Assembly (NCBI RefSeq): GCF_009796785.1
Contig: NZ_CP047026.1
Location: 3,516,501-3,580,500, forward strand
DNA from: Polaribacter sp. L3A8
GTDB lineage: Bacteria > Bacteroidota > Bacteroidia > Flavobacteriales > Flavobacteriaceae
Direction: 5' to 3'
DNA length: 64,000 bases
Shown: positions 54,826-63,537 of the stretch, piece by piece
Position numbering within the stretch: the stretch's first letter is position 1
Layout of the letters: every line of letters starts with the position of its first letter
Translations under genes and position numbers: made by a program
Notes under the pieces: generated by a model
What the model was told of the DNA's origin: nothing
What the model saw: the letters and a program-made list of their open reading frames with translations, nothing else
Database searches by the model: none

Positions 54826-55005
54826 TAAATTTCCTTACAATTGTCTTTTTACCATCACCCTGAATTTTTATGATATAAACTCCTTCTTTAAAATAAGAAA
54901 TATCAATTTCTCCTTTGAGTATTAAATAAAGATATCTGCATTTTCTTAGTTAAAGAATTATAAAGTGCTAGTTTAAGAAAATACAGATTTATATGAAGTT
55001 TAAAA
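54815..55005 (-). pseudogene. Relic of a type IX secretion sorting domain (C-terminal end)
   Basis: On the minus strand the last codons give EIDISYFKEGVYIIKIQGDG, then KKTIVRKFIKL and a TAA at 54815-54817. Before it, in another frame, LALYNSLTKKMQISLFNTQ fits the preceding strands. Together they match a type A sorting domain (the 'GVYIVKI…KKI' end), broken by at least one frameshift near 54914. The rest of the secreted protein is absent: the PafA-like gene begins 42 bp away. Confidence 0.75.
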
Positions 55006-55046
55006 TTTACTCTTAAGAATGAATTAAAAGTTGTTAATATAATTTT

Positions 55047-56687
55047 TTACTTTTCTAAAACTTCATCAATAACAACTCCGTTTGTTCCGTTAGGAGACTC
55101 AATATTTAATAAGTTTGCAATTGTTGGAGCAATATCTGTAATGTTATATCTTTTAGAAGATGAACCTTGTTTTATACCATTACCATAGAAAATAATAGGC
55201 ACGTGGGTGTCATATGAATAACCAGAACCATGACTTGTACCAGTTCTTCCACTAATTAAAGTTGCTGGGTTCGGGATCATAAATACATCTCCAGATAATT
55301 TTTGATTGTATCCGTTTTGAAGCGAATTTAAAATACCAGAAGAGAAATGCGTTGTTTGTAAAGTTCTTGCAGTTACAGATTTGTATATACCATCAAAGTT
55401 AATAACTTCATCAGCTAATTTTTGAGCAACTGTATTAGTATCTAAATTTAAAGATTCAATTTTTTCTTTATTTAAAAATATTTGGTAATTAGAAATATTT
55501 TCAATCAACTCATCAGAATTAAAGTGTTTTTTAGTGATTTCTGTAACAAATTCTTTAAATTTTTTCATGTTTAAATAATGAGCAGGAATTTTTAAAGATT
55601 GTAAATATGCAGGTACGTGTACTGCTGCATGATCTGCTGTTAAAAATAAAGTGTAGTTGTCTTTCCCTACTTGTTGGTCTAAAAATTTTAAAAAGTCTGC
55701 TAAATCTTTGTCTAAACGTAAATAAGTGTCTTCTGTTTCTACAGCAGAAACGCCATATTTATGACCAACGTAATCTGTTGGAGAAAAACTAACGGCTAAG
55801 AAATCGGTATATTCACTTTTACCTAAGTTTTCACCTATAATTGCGGCTTTTGCAAAATCTGCAGTAAAGGTGTTCCCAGAAGGAACCGTTTTTATTAAGT
55901 CGAAATTTCCGTTTTTTGCACGTAATTTTTTTAAGTCTTTAGGGAAAGTTGGTGCTTTTTGGCCATTTAATTTTCCTTCAAAAATGTTGTTGTCAAGTCT
56001 ACTATTTGTATAAGTGTTAATATCGTAAAGAGTTTCCCAAGTTGTATTTAAATAGTCATCTGCTTTGTTCTTTTTATTAAAATATTTTACCCATTGTGGC
56101 AATTCATTCATATAAAAAGTACTAGTAACCCAAGTATTAAAATTACGCCCATCGTACCAATAAGCTCCATTTGCAGTATGGCCTGCAGGTAAAATTGCTG
56201 AACGATCCTTTATAGAAACTCCAATTGTTTTTCCGTGCATATTTTGTGCTAAATGTAATTGGTCTGTTATGGTTGATGTAAAAAGTCTCTTTGGAGATTT
56301 TTGTCCATATTTACCCGTATTACCAACGGTTTCAAAAGTAGCATCATCTACACAGTAAATAGATTTTTTTAGATATTTATCATACCAATTGTTAGAGATA
56401 ATTCCGTGTTCACTTGGTGTTGTTCCTGTGTAAATAGAGGTGTGGCCAACAGCTGTATATGTTGGTATGTAGTTGTAATGTGCGTTTTCTAATGAAAACC
56501 CATCCTTTAAAATTCTATTAAATCCATCTTTACCGTACCTATCAGAAAATCGAGTTAAATAATCATACCTCATTTGGTCGATAACAATACCGACTACTAA
56601 TTTGGGGTTTTTATTTTGTGATGTTAGTTTACTATTTCCGAAAAAAACAAAAAAACATATAAAACTAAAAAGTAACTTGAAATTCAT
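55047..56687 (-). CDS. Alkaline phosphatase family protein (PafA-like)
   Basis: A 546-residue exported phosphatase with signal peptide (LLFSFICFFVFFGNSKLTSQ). The nucleophile Thr is in IPTYTAVGHTSIYTGTTPSEHG, with metal ligands in VGIVIDQMRYDYL (D), SFSPTDYVGHKYG, FLTADHAAVHVP (D-H) and GTSHGSGYSYDTHVPIIFYG (H). The PafA type, studied in Chryseobacterium/Elizabethkingia, uses Thr, not Ser, and works without magnesium; it releases phosphate from monoesters in the periplasm. Monocistronic, divergent from mlaE. Phosphate or calcium control is not visible. Confidence 0.9.
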   Translation of the reverse strand: MNFKLLFSFICFFVFFGNSKLTSQNKNPKLVVGIVIDQMRYDYLTRFSDRYGKDGFNRILKDGFSLENAHYNYIPTYTAVGHTSIYTGTTPSEHGIISNNWYDKYLKKSIYCVDDATFETVGNTGKYGQKSPKRLFTSTITDQLHLAQNMHGKTIGVSIKDRSAILPAGHTANGAYWYDGRNFNTWVTSTFYMNELPQWVKYFNKKNKADDYLNTTWETLYDINTYTNSRLDNNIFEGKLNGQKAPTFPKDLKKLRAKNGNFDLIKTVPSGNTFTADFAKAAIIGENLGKSEYTDFLAVSFSPTDYVGHKYGVSAVETEDTYLRLDKDLADFLKFLDQQVGKDNYTLFLTADHAAVHVPAYLQSLKIPAHYLNMKKFKEFVTEITKKHFNSDELIENISNYQIFLNKEKIESLNLDTNTVAQKLADEVINFDGIYKSVTARTLQTTHFSSGILNSLQNGYNQKLSGDVFMIPNPATLISGRTGTSHGSGYSYDTHVPIIFYGNGIKQGSSSKRYNITDIAPTIANLLNIESPNGTNGVVIDEVLEK

Positions 56688-56795
56688 AAGTATATAATTA
56701 AATAATTAATCAAAAGTAATTATTTTTTGTTTTGATATGGGGATTTTAACTTTCTATTAATGATATTTTAATACTTTAGCACAAAATTAAAATGA

Positions 56796-57536
56796 ATGAA
56801 TTACCTAGAACATATTGGTAAATATTTTATGATGTTGGGGCGTGTTTTTAAAAAACCACAAAAAGTGAAGGTTTTTTATGAGGCTTTGCTAAAAGAAATT
56901 GATGATTTAGGCTTAAAATCTTTAGGGATTATTATGTTTATTTCTTTTTTTATAGGAGGGGTAATTGCCCTGCAAACAGCTTTAAATTTAGACAATCCTT
57001 TTATTCCGAAATCTTTAATAGGTTTTGCGGCAAAACGTTCTATTATTTTAGAATTTGCACCTACTTTTTGCTCCATTATTTTAGCTGGTAAAGTAGGGTC
57101 TTACATAACGTCTAGTATTGGTACAATGCGTGTTACAGAACAAATTGATGCCTTAGAAGTTATGGGGATAAATGCATTAAGCCATTTAGTATTGCCTAAA
57201 GTTATAGCAACGGTTTTCTTTTATCCTTTTCTAATATCATTAGGCATGTTCTTAGGTATTTTAGGAGGTTGGGTTACTGGTGTATTATCTGGTCTTTTTT
57301 CGGGAGCAGACTATATAGAGGGTATTCAAACCGATTTTGATCCCTTTTTATTATCGTATGCTATTATAAAAACTTTAATTTTTGCATTTTTAATAGCTAC
57401 AGTGCCATCTTATCATGGTTATTATGTAAAAGGAGGGTCTATAGCTGTTGGTAAAGCAAGTACACAAGCAGTTGTTTGGACCACTATTTTAATTGTAATT
57501 GCAAATTATTTTTTAACCCAAATGCTTTTAACCTAA
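56796..57536 (+). CDS. mlaE: MlaE-type ABC transporter permease
   Basis: A 246-residue inner membrane protein: FFIGGVIALQTALNLDNPFI, FAPTFCSIILAGKVGSYITSSIG, then RVTEQIDALEVMGINALSHL (coupling helix) and KVIATVFFYPFLISLGMF. This is the MlaE permease of the retrograde phospholipid transport system, which works with MlaF and MCE-domain MlaD. It begins 4 bp before mlaF. No MCE gene follows. The divergent phosphatase gene is 108 bp away. Confidence 0.92.
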   Translation: MNYLEHIGKYFMMLGRVFKKPQKVKVFYEALLKEIDDLGLKSLGIIMFISFFIGGVIALQTALNLDNPFIPKSLIGFAAKRSIILEFAPTFCSIILAGKVGSYITSSIGTMRVTEQIDALEVMGINALSHLVLPKVIATVFFYPFLISLGMFLGILGGWVTGVLSGLFSGADYIEGIQTDFDPFLLSYAIIKTLIFAFLIATVPSYHGYYVKGGSIAVGKASTQAVVWTTILIVIANYFLTQMLLT

Positions 57537-57539
57537 GAA

Positions 57540-58310
57540 ATGATAGAAGTAAAAAATTTACATAAAGGTTTTGGAGATGTAAAAGTATTAAAAGGCATTA
57601 CGGCTACTTTTCTTCCAGGAGAAACCAGTTTAATAATTGGAGAAAGTGGTTCTGGTAAGACGGTGTTTTTAAAATCATTAATTGGTTTGCATACTCCAGA
57701 AGAAGGTACTATTTCTTTTGATGGTAGAGTTAATACGCAATTTACAGAAAACGAAAAACAACAATGGAGGCAAGAAATTGGAATGGTTTTTCAAGGAAGT
57801 GCCTTGTTTGATTCTCAAACGGTAGAAGAAAATGTGATGTTTCCGTTAAAAATGTTTACAAATCAATCTACTGAAGAGATGTTAGCGCGTGTAAACTTTG
57901 TTTTAAAAAGAGTTAATTTAGAAAACTCTAATTACAAACTACCAGCAGAATTGTCTGGTGGAATGCAAAAAAGGGTTGCCATTGCGAGAGCTATTGTAAT
58001 GAATCCTAAATACTTGTTTTGTGATGAACCAAATTCAGGTTTAGATCCGCGTACTTCTATTGTTATAGATAAATTGATTCAAGAAATTACAGATGAGTAT
58101 AAAATTACGACAGTAATTAATACCCATGATATGAATTCTGTGATGGAAATTGGAGAAAAAATAATTTTTTTAAAGGATGGTAAAAAAGCATGGGAAGGAA
58201 CAAGTGAAGATATATTTAAAACTGATAATGAAGCTGTTGTGAGTTTTGTGTATTCGTCTAATTTATTTAAGAAAGTTAGAGAGGCGTATTTAAATGAAAA
58301 AAAGATATAA
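57540..58310 (+). CDS. mlaF: MlaF-type ABC transporter ATP-binding protein
   Basis: A 256-residue ATPase: Walker A IGESGSGKTVFLK, Q-loop VFQGSALFDSQTVEENV, signature ELSGGMQKRV, Walker B YLFCDEPNSGLDP, H-loop INTHDM. MlaF powers lipid movement between inner and outer membranes together with MlaE. It is 4 bp after mlaE. The gene ends 61 bp before tRNA-Lys 1; a promoter for the tRNA begins within its last codons. No MCE-domain partner is in the window. Confidence 0.92.
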   Translation: MIEVKNLHKGFGDVKVLKGITATFLPGETSLIIGESGSGKTVFLKSLIGLHTPEEGTISFDGRVNTQFTENEKQQWRQEIGMVFQGSALFDSQTVEENVMFPLKMFTNQSTEEMLARVNFVLKRVNLENSNYKLPAELSGGMQKRVAIARAIVMNPKYLFCDEPNSGLDPRTSIVIDKLIQEITDEYKITTVINTHDMNSVMEIGEKIIFLKDGKKAWEGTSEDIFKTDNEAVVSFVYSSNLFKKVREAYLNEKKI

Positions 58311-58315
58311 ATAGA

Positions 58316-58346
58316 TTTGGTTTGTTTAAAATAAAGCATATCTTTG
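58316..58346 (+). promoter_or_regulatory. Promoter of tRNA-Lys 1
   Basis: TTTG at 58316-58319 and TATCTTTG at 58339-58346, 19 bp apart: a best-fit Bacteroidota promoter, 25 bp upstream of the tRNA. Confidence 0.75.
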
Positions 58347-58370
58347 CAGCCGCTAAAAAGGAAATAAATT

Positions 58371-58443
58371 GACCTGGTAGCTCAGTTGGTAGAGCATCTC
58401 CCTTTTAAGGAGAGGGTCCTGGGTTCGAGCCCCAGCCCGGTCA
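58371..58443 (+). tRNA. tRNA-Lys (TTT), copy 1
   Basis: Cloverleaf folds: acceptor GACCTGG / CCCGGTC with a G-T-type wobble, D arm GCTCAGTTGGTAGAGC, anticodon stem TCTCC / GGAGA with loop CTTTTAA (anticodon TTT), T arm CTGGGTTCGAGCCCCAG. CCA not encoded. A hairpin (58453-58483) follows. Confidence 0.95.
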
Positions 58444-58452
58444 CAAAAAGTT

Positions 58453-58483
58453 AAAAACTTCATAGAAATGTGAAGTTTTTTTA
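58453..58483 (+). terminator. Terminator after tRNA-Lys 1
   Basis: AAAACTTCA / TGAAGTTTT stem, loop TAGAAATG, then a T run. It suggests the second tRNA has its own promoter; a weaker TATCTTTA lies at 58525-58532. Confidence 0.75.
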
Positions 58484-58554
58484 TAAGATAGTTGCTTTTA
58501 ATAAAAAGTAATTTAAAAGTAAAATATCTTTAGGTTTTAAGATAAAAAATAAAA

Positions 58555-58627
58555 GACCTGGTAGCTCAGTTGGTAGAGCATCTCCCTTTTAAGGAGAGGG
58601 TCCTGGGTTCGAGCCCCAGCCCGGTCA
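58555..58627 (+). tRNA. tRNA-Lys (TTT), copy 2
   Basis: 73 bases identical to copy 1 (58371-58443), 111 bp downstream. Same anticodon TTT and arms. Followed by its own hairpin. Confidence 0.95.
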
Positions 58628-58629
58628 CT

Positions 58630-58664
58630 TAAAAAGCTTCACATTCTTGTGAAGCTTTTTTTAT
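58630..58664 (+). terminator. Terminator after tRNA-Lys 2
   Basis: AAAAAGCTTCAC / GTGAAGCTTTTT stem with a short ATTCTT loop, then a T run. Confidence 0.8.
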
Positions 58665-58984
58665 TTACAAACATTTAGAATAGTTTTTTAAAAACTACGA
58701 ATTAATCAAGATATGAATAATCATTATTCATATCTTGTTTCTATAAATTAATAAAAATATATTAGTATTTTTCAATTCCTTTTAATAAAACAATTCTTAC
58801 GTTTGGTAAAAGAAAGTTAGTGGTAGATTCTTTTTTACGAGTAGTGATCCGGTATACTTTTGATAGTGAATAAGAATACTGAAAGCTTTAAATTAAAGTT
58901 AGATACTTCTTTTTTTAGTAAAATTATAAAAATTATTTTCAGACAACTTTTTTTGTATCTTTCACTCCTTAGAAATTAGTAATT
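58665..58984. other. Intergenic stretch without a gene
   Basis: 320 bases between the tRNA-Lys terminator and the DUF389 gene. I see no ORF or RNA. A TTTTTTTG-TATCTTTC string near 58949-58962 partly fits a promoter for the next gene. There is a short inverted repeat GATATGAATAAT / ATTATTCATATC at 58711-58734. Confidence 0.5.
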
Positions 58985-60466
58985 ATGGAAGAAAAGAATT
59001 TAATTGATGAAACTGCAGATCAATCTAAGCAAGAAGTAAAAGATGGTGCTAGAGGGTTACTTTCTAGTATCAAAAAATATTTAAAAGAACTTTTAGATTT
59101 TAGACATGATACAGATCATGAAGCAACCATAGAAGCTATTAAGGCAGATATTCCTTTTAAAGGAGCTACTGCTTGGATTCTTATCTTTGCGGTTTTTGTG
59201 GCCTCTATAGGGTTAAATGCAGATTCTACGGCAGTTGTTATCGGTGCCATGTTAATATCACCATTAATGGGGCCTATTCTTGGCATTGGTAGTGCTTTTG
59301 CTATTAATGATATTGATGTTTTTAAAAAATCGTTAGTAAGTCTTGCTACAATGATTGTTTTAAGTTTGCTTGCATCATTTGTATTTTTCTATTTCTTTCC
59401 ATTAAGTGAAGATACTTCGGAGTTGCTAGGAAGAACAAAACCAGATATTAGAGATGTGTTAATTGCCTTTTTTGGTGGTTTGGCATTAATGGTTGCGAGA
59501 ACAAAAAAAGGAACAGTAGCTTCTGTAATTTTTGGAGTAGCAATTGCTACCGCTTTAATGCCTCCTTTGTGTACTGCTGGTTATGGTTTGGCAAAGGGAC
59601 TTTCTGGAGATCCTGTTGGATTTACCTATGCTTTCGGAGCAATGTATTTATTTACCATTAATACCATTTTTATTGCTTTGGCAACATTTTTAGTATTAAA
59701 ACTGTTGAGTTTTCCAATGCATAAATATGCAAATGCAGCCAGAAGAAAACGATATGCAACTGTTGCAACAGTTGTGGGTATTGCAGTAATGATACCTGCT
59801 TTTTATACATTTATACATGCTTTAAATGAAAGCAGAATGACTTCTGAGCTAAAGAAGTTTGTAAATTCTGAAATTAAAACAATTACCGAATTACAATTAA
59901 TAGAGCAGGAGCCATTAATATCAGACAAGGTGTTAAAGCTTAACTTTTTTAATGAAGTGCCAGAAAGCACTGTAAACGTATTGTACAATCAATTAAGAAA
60001 CAATATTCAGTATAAAAATATAAAAGACTTTAAGTTAGATATTAAAGGAAGTGATACAAAGAGTTTCGATTTAATTACAACGGCATATAATGATAAAAGG
60101 CAAGAGTTGGCAGAAAGTAAAAACATAATTGACGGACTTCAAAAACAAATTGAAGAGTTAAAGGGGATCGTATCTAGTTTAAATTATAGGCTAGAGCAAG
60201 GTGTTTTAGGTAAGAGTAATAATGAAATTGCTTTTAGTAGTGTTGTAAAAGATGCTAAAATTAGATATCATGATATTCGAGAAATTGGTTTTGCAAGAGT
60301 ATTGTCTTCTAAAGATTTTATAGAAATAGATACCATACCAATGGCAATTATAAAATGGAATACAAGTATACCAGATAGTATTATTCAGTTTAAAGAAAAA
60401 GAATTAAGAACCTGGTTGCAAAAAGAAATGAGTTTAGATACGCTGTTTATTAAACGAGAATATTAA
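58985..60466 (+). CDS. DUF389 family membrane protein
   Basis: A 493-residue protein. After a charged N-terminus it carries the DUF389 core: ATAWILIFAVFVASIGLNADS, TAVVIGAMLISPLMGPILGIG, then VARTKKGTVASVIFGVAIATALMPPLCTAGYG, six or so helices. The last ~220 residues are soluble, with a coiled-coil piece (KNIIDGLQKQIEELKGIVSSL). Members occur near transport or stress genes and their role is unknown. Monocistronic; a hairpin at 60470-60500 follows. Confidence 0.85.
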   Translation: MEEKNLIDETADQSKQEVKDGARGLLSSIKKYLKELLDFRHDTDHEATIEAIKADIPFKGATAWILIFAVFVASIGLNADSTAVVIGAMLISPLMGPILGIGSAFAINDIDVFKKSLVSLATMIVLSLLASFVFFYFFPLSEDTSELLGRTKPDIRDVLIAFFGGLALMVARTKKGTVASVIFGVAIATALMPPLCTAGYGLAKGLSGDPVGFTYAFGAMYLFTINTIFIALATFLVLKLLSFPMHKYANAARRKRYATVATVVGIAVMIPAFYTFIHALNESRMTSELKKFVNSEIKTITELQLIEQEPLISDKVLKLNFFNEVPESTVNVLYNQLRNNIQYKNIKDFKLDIKGSDTKSFDLITTAYNDKRQELAESKNIIDGLQKQIEELKGIVSSLNYRLEQGVLGKSNNEIAFSSVVKDAKIRYHDIREIGFARVLSSKDFIEIDTIPMAIIKWNTSIPDSIIQFKEKELRTWLQKEMSLDTLFIKREY

Positions 60467-60469
60467 ATA

Positions 60470-60500
60470 AAAAAAAGCTTCCAAATAGGAGGCTTTTTTT
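60470..60500 (+). terminator. Terminator between DUF389 and SprT-like genes
   Basis: AAAAAAGCTTCC-AAATA-GGAGGCTTTTTTT: stem with A and T runs on either side. Confidence 0.7.
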
Positions 60501-60551
60501 ATTGTTTTGAATTGAGTTTCTTATAAAATAAATTCAGAAACCGTAATACTT

Positions 60552-61148
60552 TTAGTCGTTTTTATAGAATTCTATTTCTACGTTTTGATTAAATAAGTAT
60601 ACCTTATTATTACTCATATTTAAACATTCAAAACGTGTTCTACGTTTGTTTCCTCTTTTGTAAATGATATTTTTAAAGACAAACAAGCTTCCAAAAGGAA
60701 TTTCGAAAATAAAATTCTTGCCAGTTTCGGCAACGTTTCCTCTTAGAGCTAAAGATAAATCTACATCAGCATCTGTACTTGCTTTTGGGTTTTTAAAATA
60801 TTTAGCTAAATAAGGAAGCATTTCCATAGGGTAAATTTCTGGACGTAAAAAGGGCAACATTAAATGCTGAAAAATCATTTTCCATTCTTTACCATGTGGT
60901 TGTACTCTTCCAAATTTTTGATGTGTTACGTGATGTGCAATTTCATGCACTAAGGTTAACAAAAATTGATATTTGTTTAGGTTGTTGTTAACGGTTATTT
61001 GAAATTGTCCGTTTGGTAGTTTTCTAAAATCGCCATGTTTTGTTTCTCTCTGATTTACAATTTTTAAGGTAAAATTATGATCATTGATCAGGAATTCTAT
61101 AAAAGGAATTGCTTTTGGCGGAACGAAATTTTGATAATTAGAACTCAA
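60552..61148 (-). CDS. SprT-like zinc metallopeptidase domain protein
   Basis: A 198-residue protein: the HExxH site is H68-E69-x-x-H72 in LLTLVHEIAHHVTHQKFG, with a third ligand candidate in HGKEWKMIFQ. SprT/SprTN-type proteases cut proteins crosslinked to DNA in eukaryotes; bacterial SprT has an unknown role. Start: TTG at 61148 is the only start codon after an in-frame stop, which is itself the stop of the SDR gene 12 bp upstream. The C-terminal zinc-ribbon of SprT is not apparent. Confidence 0.85.
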   Translation of the reverse strand: MSSNYQNFVPPKAIPFIEFLINDHNFTLKIVNQRETKHGDFRKLPNGQFQITVNNNLNKYQFLLTLVHEIAHHVTHQKFGRVQPHGKEWKMIFQHLMLPFLRPEIYPMEMLPYLAKYFKNPKASTDADVDLSLALRGNVAETGKNFIFEIPFGSLFVFKNIIYKRGNKRRTRFECLNMSNNKVYLFNQNVEIEFYKND

Positions 61149-61160
61149 TTGATACGCTTT

Positions 61161-61841
61161 TTACGGATTTGTAGATGAAACTTGTAATACTTTTCCGTTA
61201 TAATACTTATTACCTGTTAAAGAAAAATCAAAGATATAGTTTGCCATTTCTGTTGCAGATGTTGGTGCAAGGTATCCTGGAAAAGCTTCTTCTAACATTT
61301 CTGTTTGTACAGCTCCTAAAGCCAAAACATTAAAAGCTATTTGTTGTTCTTTGTATTCTTCTGCTAGTAATTCTGATAAAGTAATTACAGCGCCTTTGGC
61401 GGATGAATAAGCAGCTAAACCAGGAAATTTTAAGCTTCCTTGAATTCCACCCATCGAGCTAATTGTAACAACGTGACTTCCTTTTTGTAAAAACGGAATT
61501 ATTAATTTGGTAATCTCTGCAACAGCAAAAATATTTACTTTATAGACTTCTAAAAAATCATCCGAAGACAATTCTGTAAAAGGTTTGTTAATTAATTTTC
61601 CGGCATTATTAATTAAGATATCAACTTGCTTCCAGTTATTTTTGATGAAATTTGTTACTTTTTCTAAATCTGAATTTATGGATAAATCAACAGAAAGTAT
61701 CGTAATGTTTTTATGATTAAATTCTGAAAGTGGTTTTGTATTTCTAGATAAAGCTAAAACTTGATGCCCTTTTTCTGCAAATTTTTTAGCAAGTTCAAAG
61801 CCAATTCCTCGGCTTGTTCCTGTGATAACTACATTTTTCAT
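61161..61841 (-). CDS. Short-chain dehydrogenase/reductase (SDR)
   Basis: A 226-residue SDR: cofactor site TGTSRGIG at 7-14, NNAG at 78-81, catalytic S128/S129 in VTISSM, Y145 and K149 in AYSSAKGA. It reduces or oxidises a carbonyl with NAD(P)H. The gene stops 12 bp before the SprT-like start, so they are co-transcribed. Substrate not identified. Confidence 0.9.
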   Translation of the reverse strand: MKNVVITGTSRGIGFELAKKFAEKGHQVLALSRNTKPLSEFNHKNITILSVDLSINSDLEKVTNFIKNNWKQVDILINNAGKLINKPFTELSSDDFLEVYKVNIFAVAEITKLIIPFLQKGSHVVTISSMGGIQGSLKFPGLAAYSSAKGAVITLSELLAEEYKEQQIAFNVLALGAVQTEMLEEAFPGYLAPTSATEMANYIFDFSLTGNKYYNGKVLQVSSTNP

Positions 61842-61903
61842 TTGTAAAAATTTAAATAAGTAATTTACTTAAAGTTATTAAGATAGAATTTAGAGAACAG
61901 AAG

Positions 61904-63421
61904 TTACTCTTCTTTTTCAAAAACAATATGTTGGTATGCGCCAATATCAGCATTTGTAGTTCTGTCTAGGCCTAAAATATCAGTAGTAAAGGTGGTCGAT
62001 TTTGCGTTGTTAATGGCATCAGATTCTTCACCAATAATAAAATCATTTTTTTGAGTATTTCTAAAATCAGCGTTTCCGTTTAAAATAATGTCTTGGTAAG
62101 AAGAATTTGTAAAGTCTAAGACTTCATTGTCTTTATAAGAATCATTAGTATCTATAAATTTAATCATAGAATTGCTAATGTTATAGTTAAACAAGCCACC
62201 TCCATCTACTTTGTCTAAAACAAATTCTATGTTGTTATTTCCTTCAAAAATACAATTGGTAAAGTTGGCAGCGTGCAAATTTCTAGTTTCAATAATTTCT
62301 TGTCCAGAAGCATCTGTATATGTAAAAAAATTATTTACCAAAACAGCTGGTAATTGACGTAAGCCATTGTTCCAATAGTTTGCAAATGTAGCATGCGTAA
62401 AATTATAAGTACCGCCAACAGTTGCAGCTAAAGAAACCTGACCTGCAGAACCAACAACCACGTTGTTTGCTTCTATATTAGTTTCTCTACCTAGAATTCC
62501 GTAGCTAGAATGATTGTAAATTTCTGTGTTTTGTAGTTTTAGAGTTGGGGTAGAAGGTGTGCCAATACTATCAACCAAAACACCAATAATTCCGTTTTTA
62601 ATAATAGCGTGGTTTATTTCATTGTTTTTGCTTCCTGCACGCATCCAAATAGTTCCCCATTGTCCTGCAGTTTCACTAAAAGAATGTTCTAACCTATCAC
62701 CTTCAAAAACTACTTTGTTAGAAAGTGTTCCGTTTACTTTTAAAGTTGCTTTATCGTCTACAATTAAACCAGAATTATCATGAAAATAAACTTTTGCTCC
62801 GGCTTCTATGGTTAATGTTTTGTTAGCTGGTACTGCGGCAAAACCATAAATAACGGTTGGTTTTGCGTTTGTAAAAGTTAATTCGGTATTGGTTAAAAAA
62901 CGCCCTTTTAAAGTTGTGGGCTCTCCGTTTAAAGTTAAACTATCAATTTTCATAGAGATTGCATCTTTACCCGGATAGATAAAGTTTGCATTTTGTACTA
63001 AAGTTACTAAATCTACCTTTTGTTGGTTGGTGCCGTTATCAAACAAAATCTTGTCTGTATATAATGGATTTACAACATTGTTTGCATCTATTGTGGTTTC
63101 TACAAAAATAAAAATACTATCTTTTGCAAGAATATCAATGTTTTTAAAATCTTTACCTGGTATTCCGTCTACATTTAATCTGTAGTTAGAATTTGTGCCG
63201 TTTTCTAATTTTATTTCAGGAATAGTAACAGCGTTGTTTCCTCGATTATAAACCTTTAAATTGTATGTTGATGAACCAATATTTGTAAATACGGTGTCTA
63301 AAAAAACGGTGTCTTTAGAAAATTGTAGGCTACCAAAACTAGGTGCGGTATTAAAATCTTTTCTACAAGAACTTACAGAGATAAAGGCAATACAAATAAT
63401 AAAAGAAATAAAGTAACGCAT
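61904..63421 (-). CDS. Beta-helix lipoprotein, surface or periplasmic
   Basis: A 505-residue lipoprotein: signal FIICIAFISVSSCRK with lipobox Cys19. An Ig-like or Abnormal-Spindle-like N-terminal region (FGSLQFSKDTVFLDTVFTNI) is followed by a right-handed beta-helix (PALKLQNTEIYNHSSYGILG-like repeats, e.g. LKLQNTEIYNHSSYG and ANFTNCIFEGNNNIEFV). The end, LGLDRTTNADIGAYQHI, is the terminal motif of right-handed beta-helix families in Bacteroidota. It could bind or cleave polysaccharide, but no catalytic residues are clear. Confidence 0.8.
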   Translation of the reverse strand: MRYFISFIICIAFISVSSCRKDFNTAPSFGSLQFSKDTVFLDTVFTNIGSSTYNLKVYNRGNNAVTIPEIKLENGTNSNYRLNVDGIPGKDFKNIDILAKDSIFIFVETTIDANNVVNPLYTDKILFDNGTNQQKVDLVTLVQNANFIYPGKDAISMKIDSLTLNGEPTTLKGRFLTNTELTFTNAKPTVIYGFAAVPANKTLTIEAGAKVYFHDNSGLIVDDKATLKVNGTLSNKVVFEGDRLEHSFSETAGQWGTIWMRAGSKNNEINHAIIKNGIIGVLVDSIGTPSTPTLKLQNTEIYNHSSYGILGRETNIEANNVVVGSAGQVSLAATVGGTYNFTHATFANYWNNGLRQLPAVLVNNFFTYTDASGQEIIETRNLHAANFTNCIFEGNNNIEFVLDKVDGGGLFNYNISNSMIKFIDTNDSYKDNEVLDFTNSSYQDIILNGNADFRNTQKNDFIIGEESDAINNAKSTTFTTDILGLDRTTNADIGAYQHIVFEKEE

Positions 63422-63537
63422 ATATTTAGTTTCTGTTTGTTTGATGGTTGTTGAGAGGTTGTATTAAGGTCTCAACGGACCCTCGACCTGATGTTTTTAT
63501 GTAATGATATAAACAATAGAACTTTTAATTAATTCAA
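63422..63537. other. Gap with a small inverted repeat
   Basis: 116 bases between the glutaminyl cyclase stop and the lipoprotein start. GTTGAGA / TCTCAAC (63449-63475) forms a 7-bp stem with a 13-nt loop. No T-run follows, so its role as terminator is doubtful. Confidence 0.35.
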
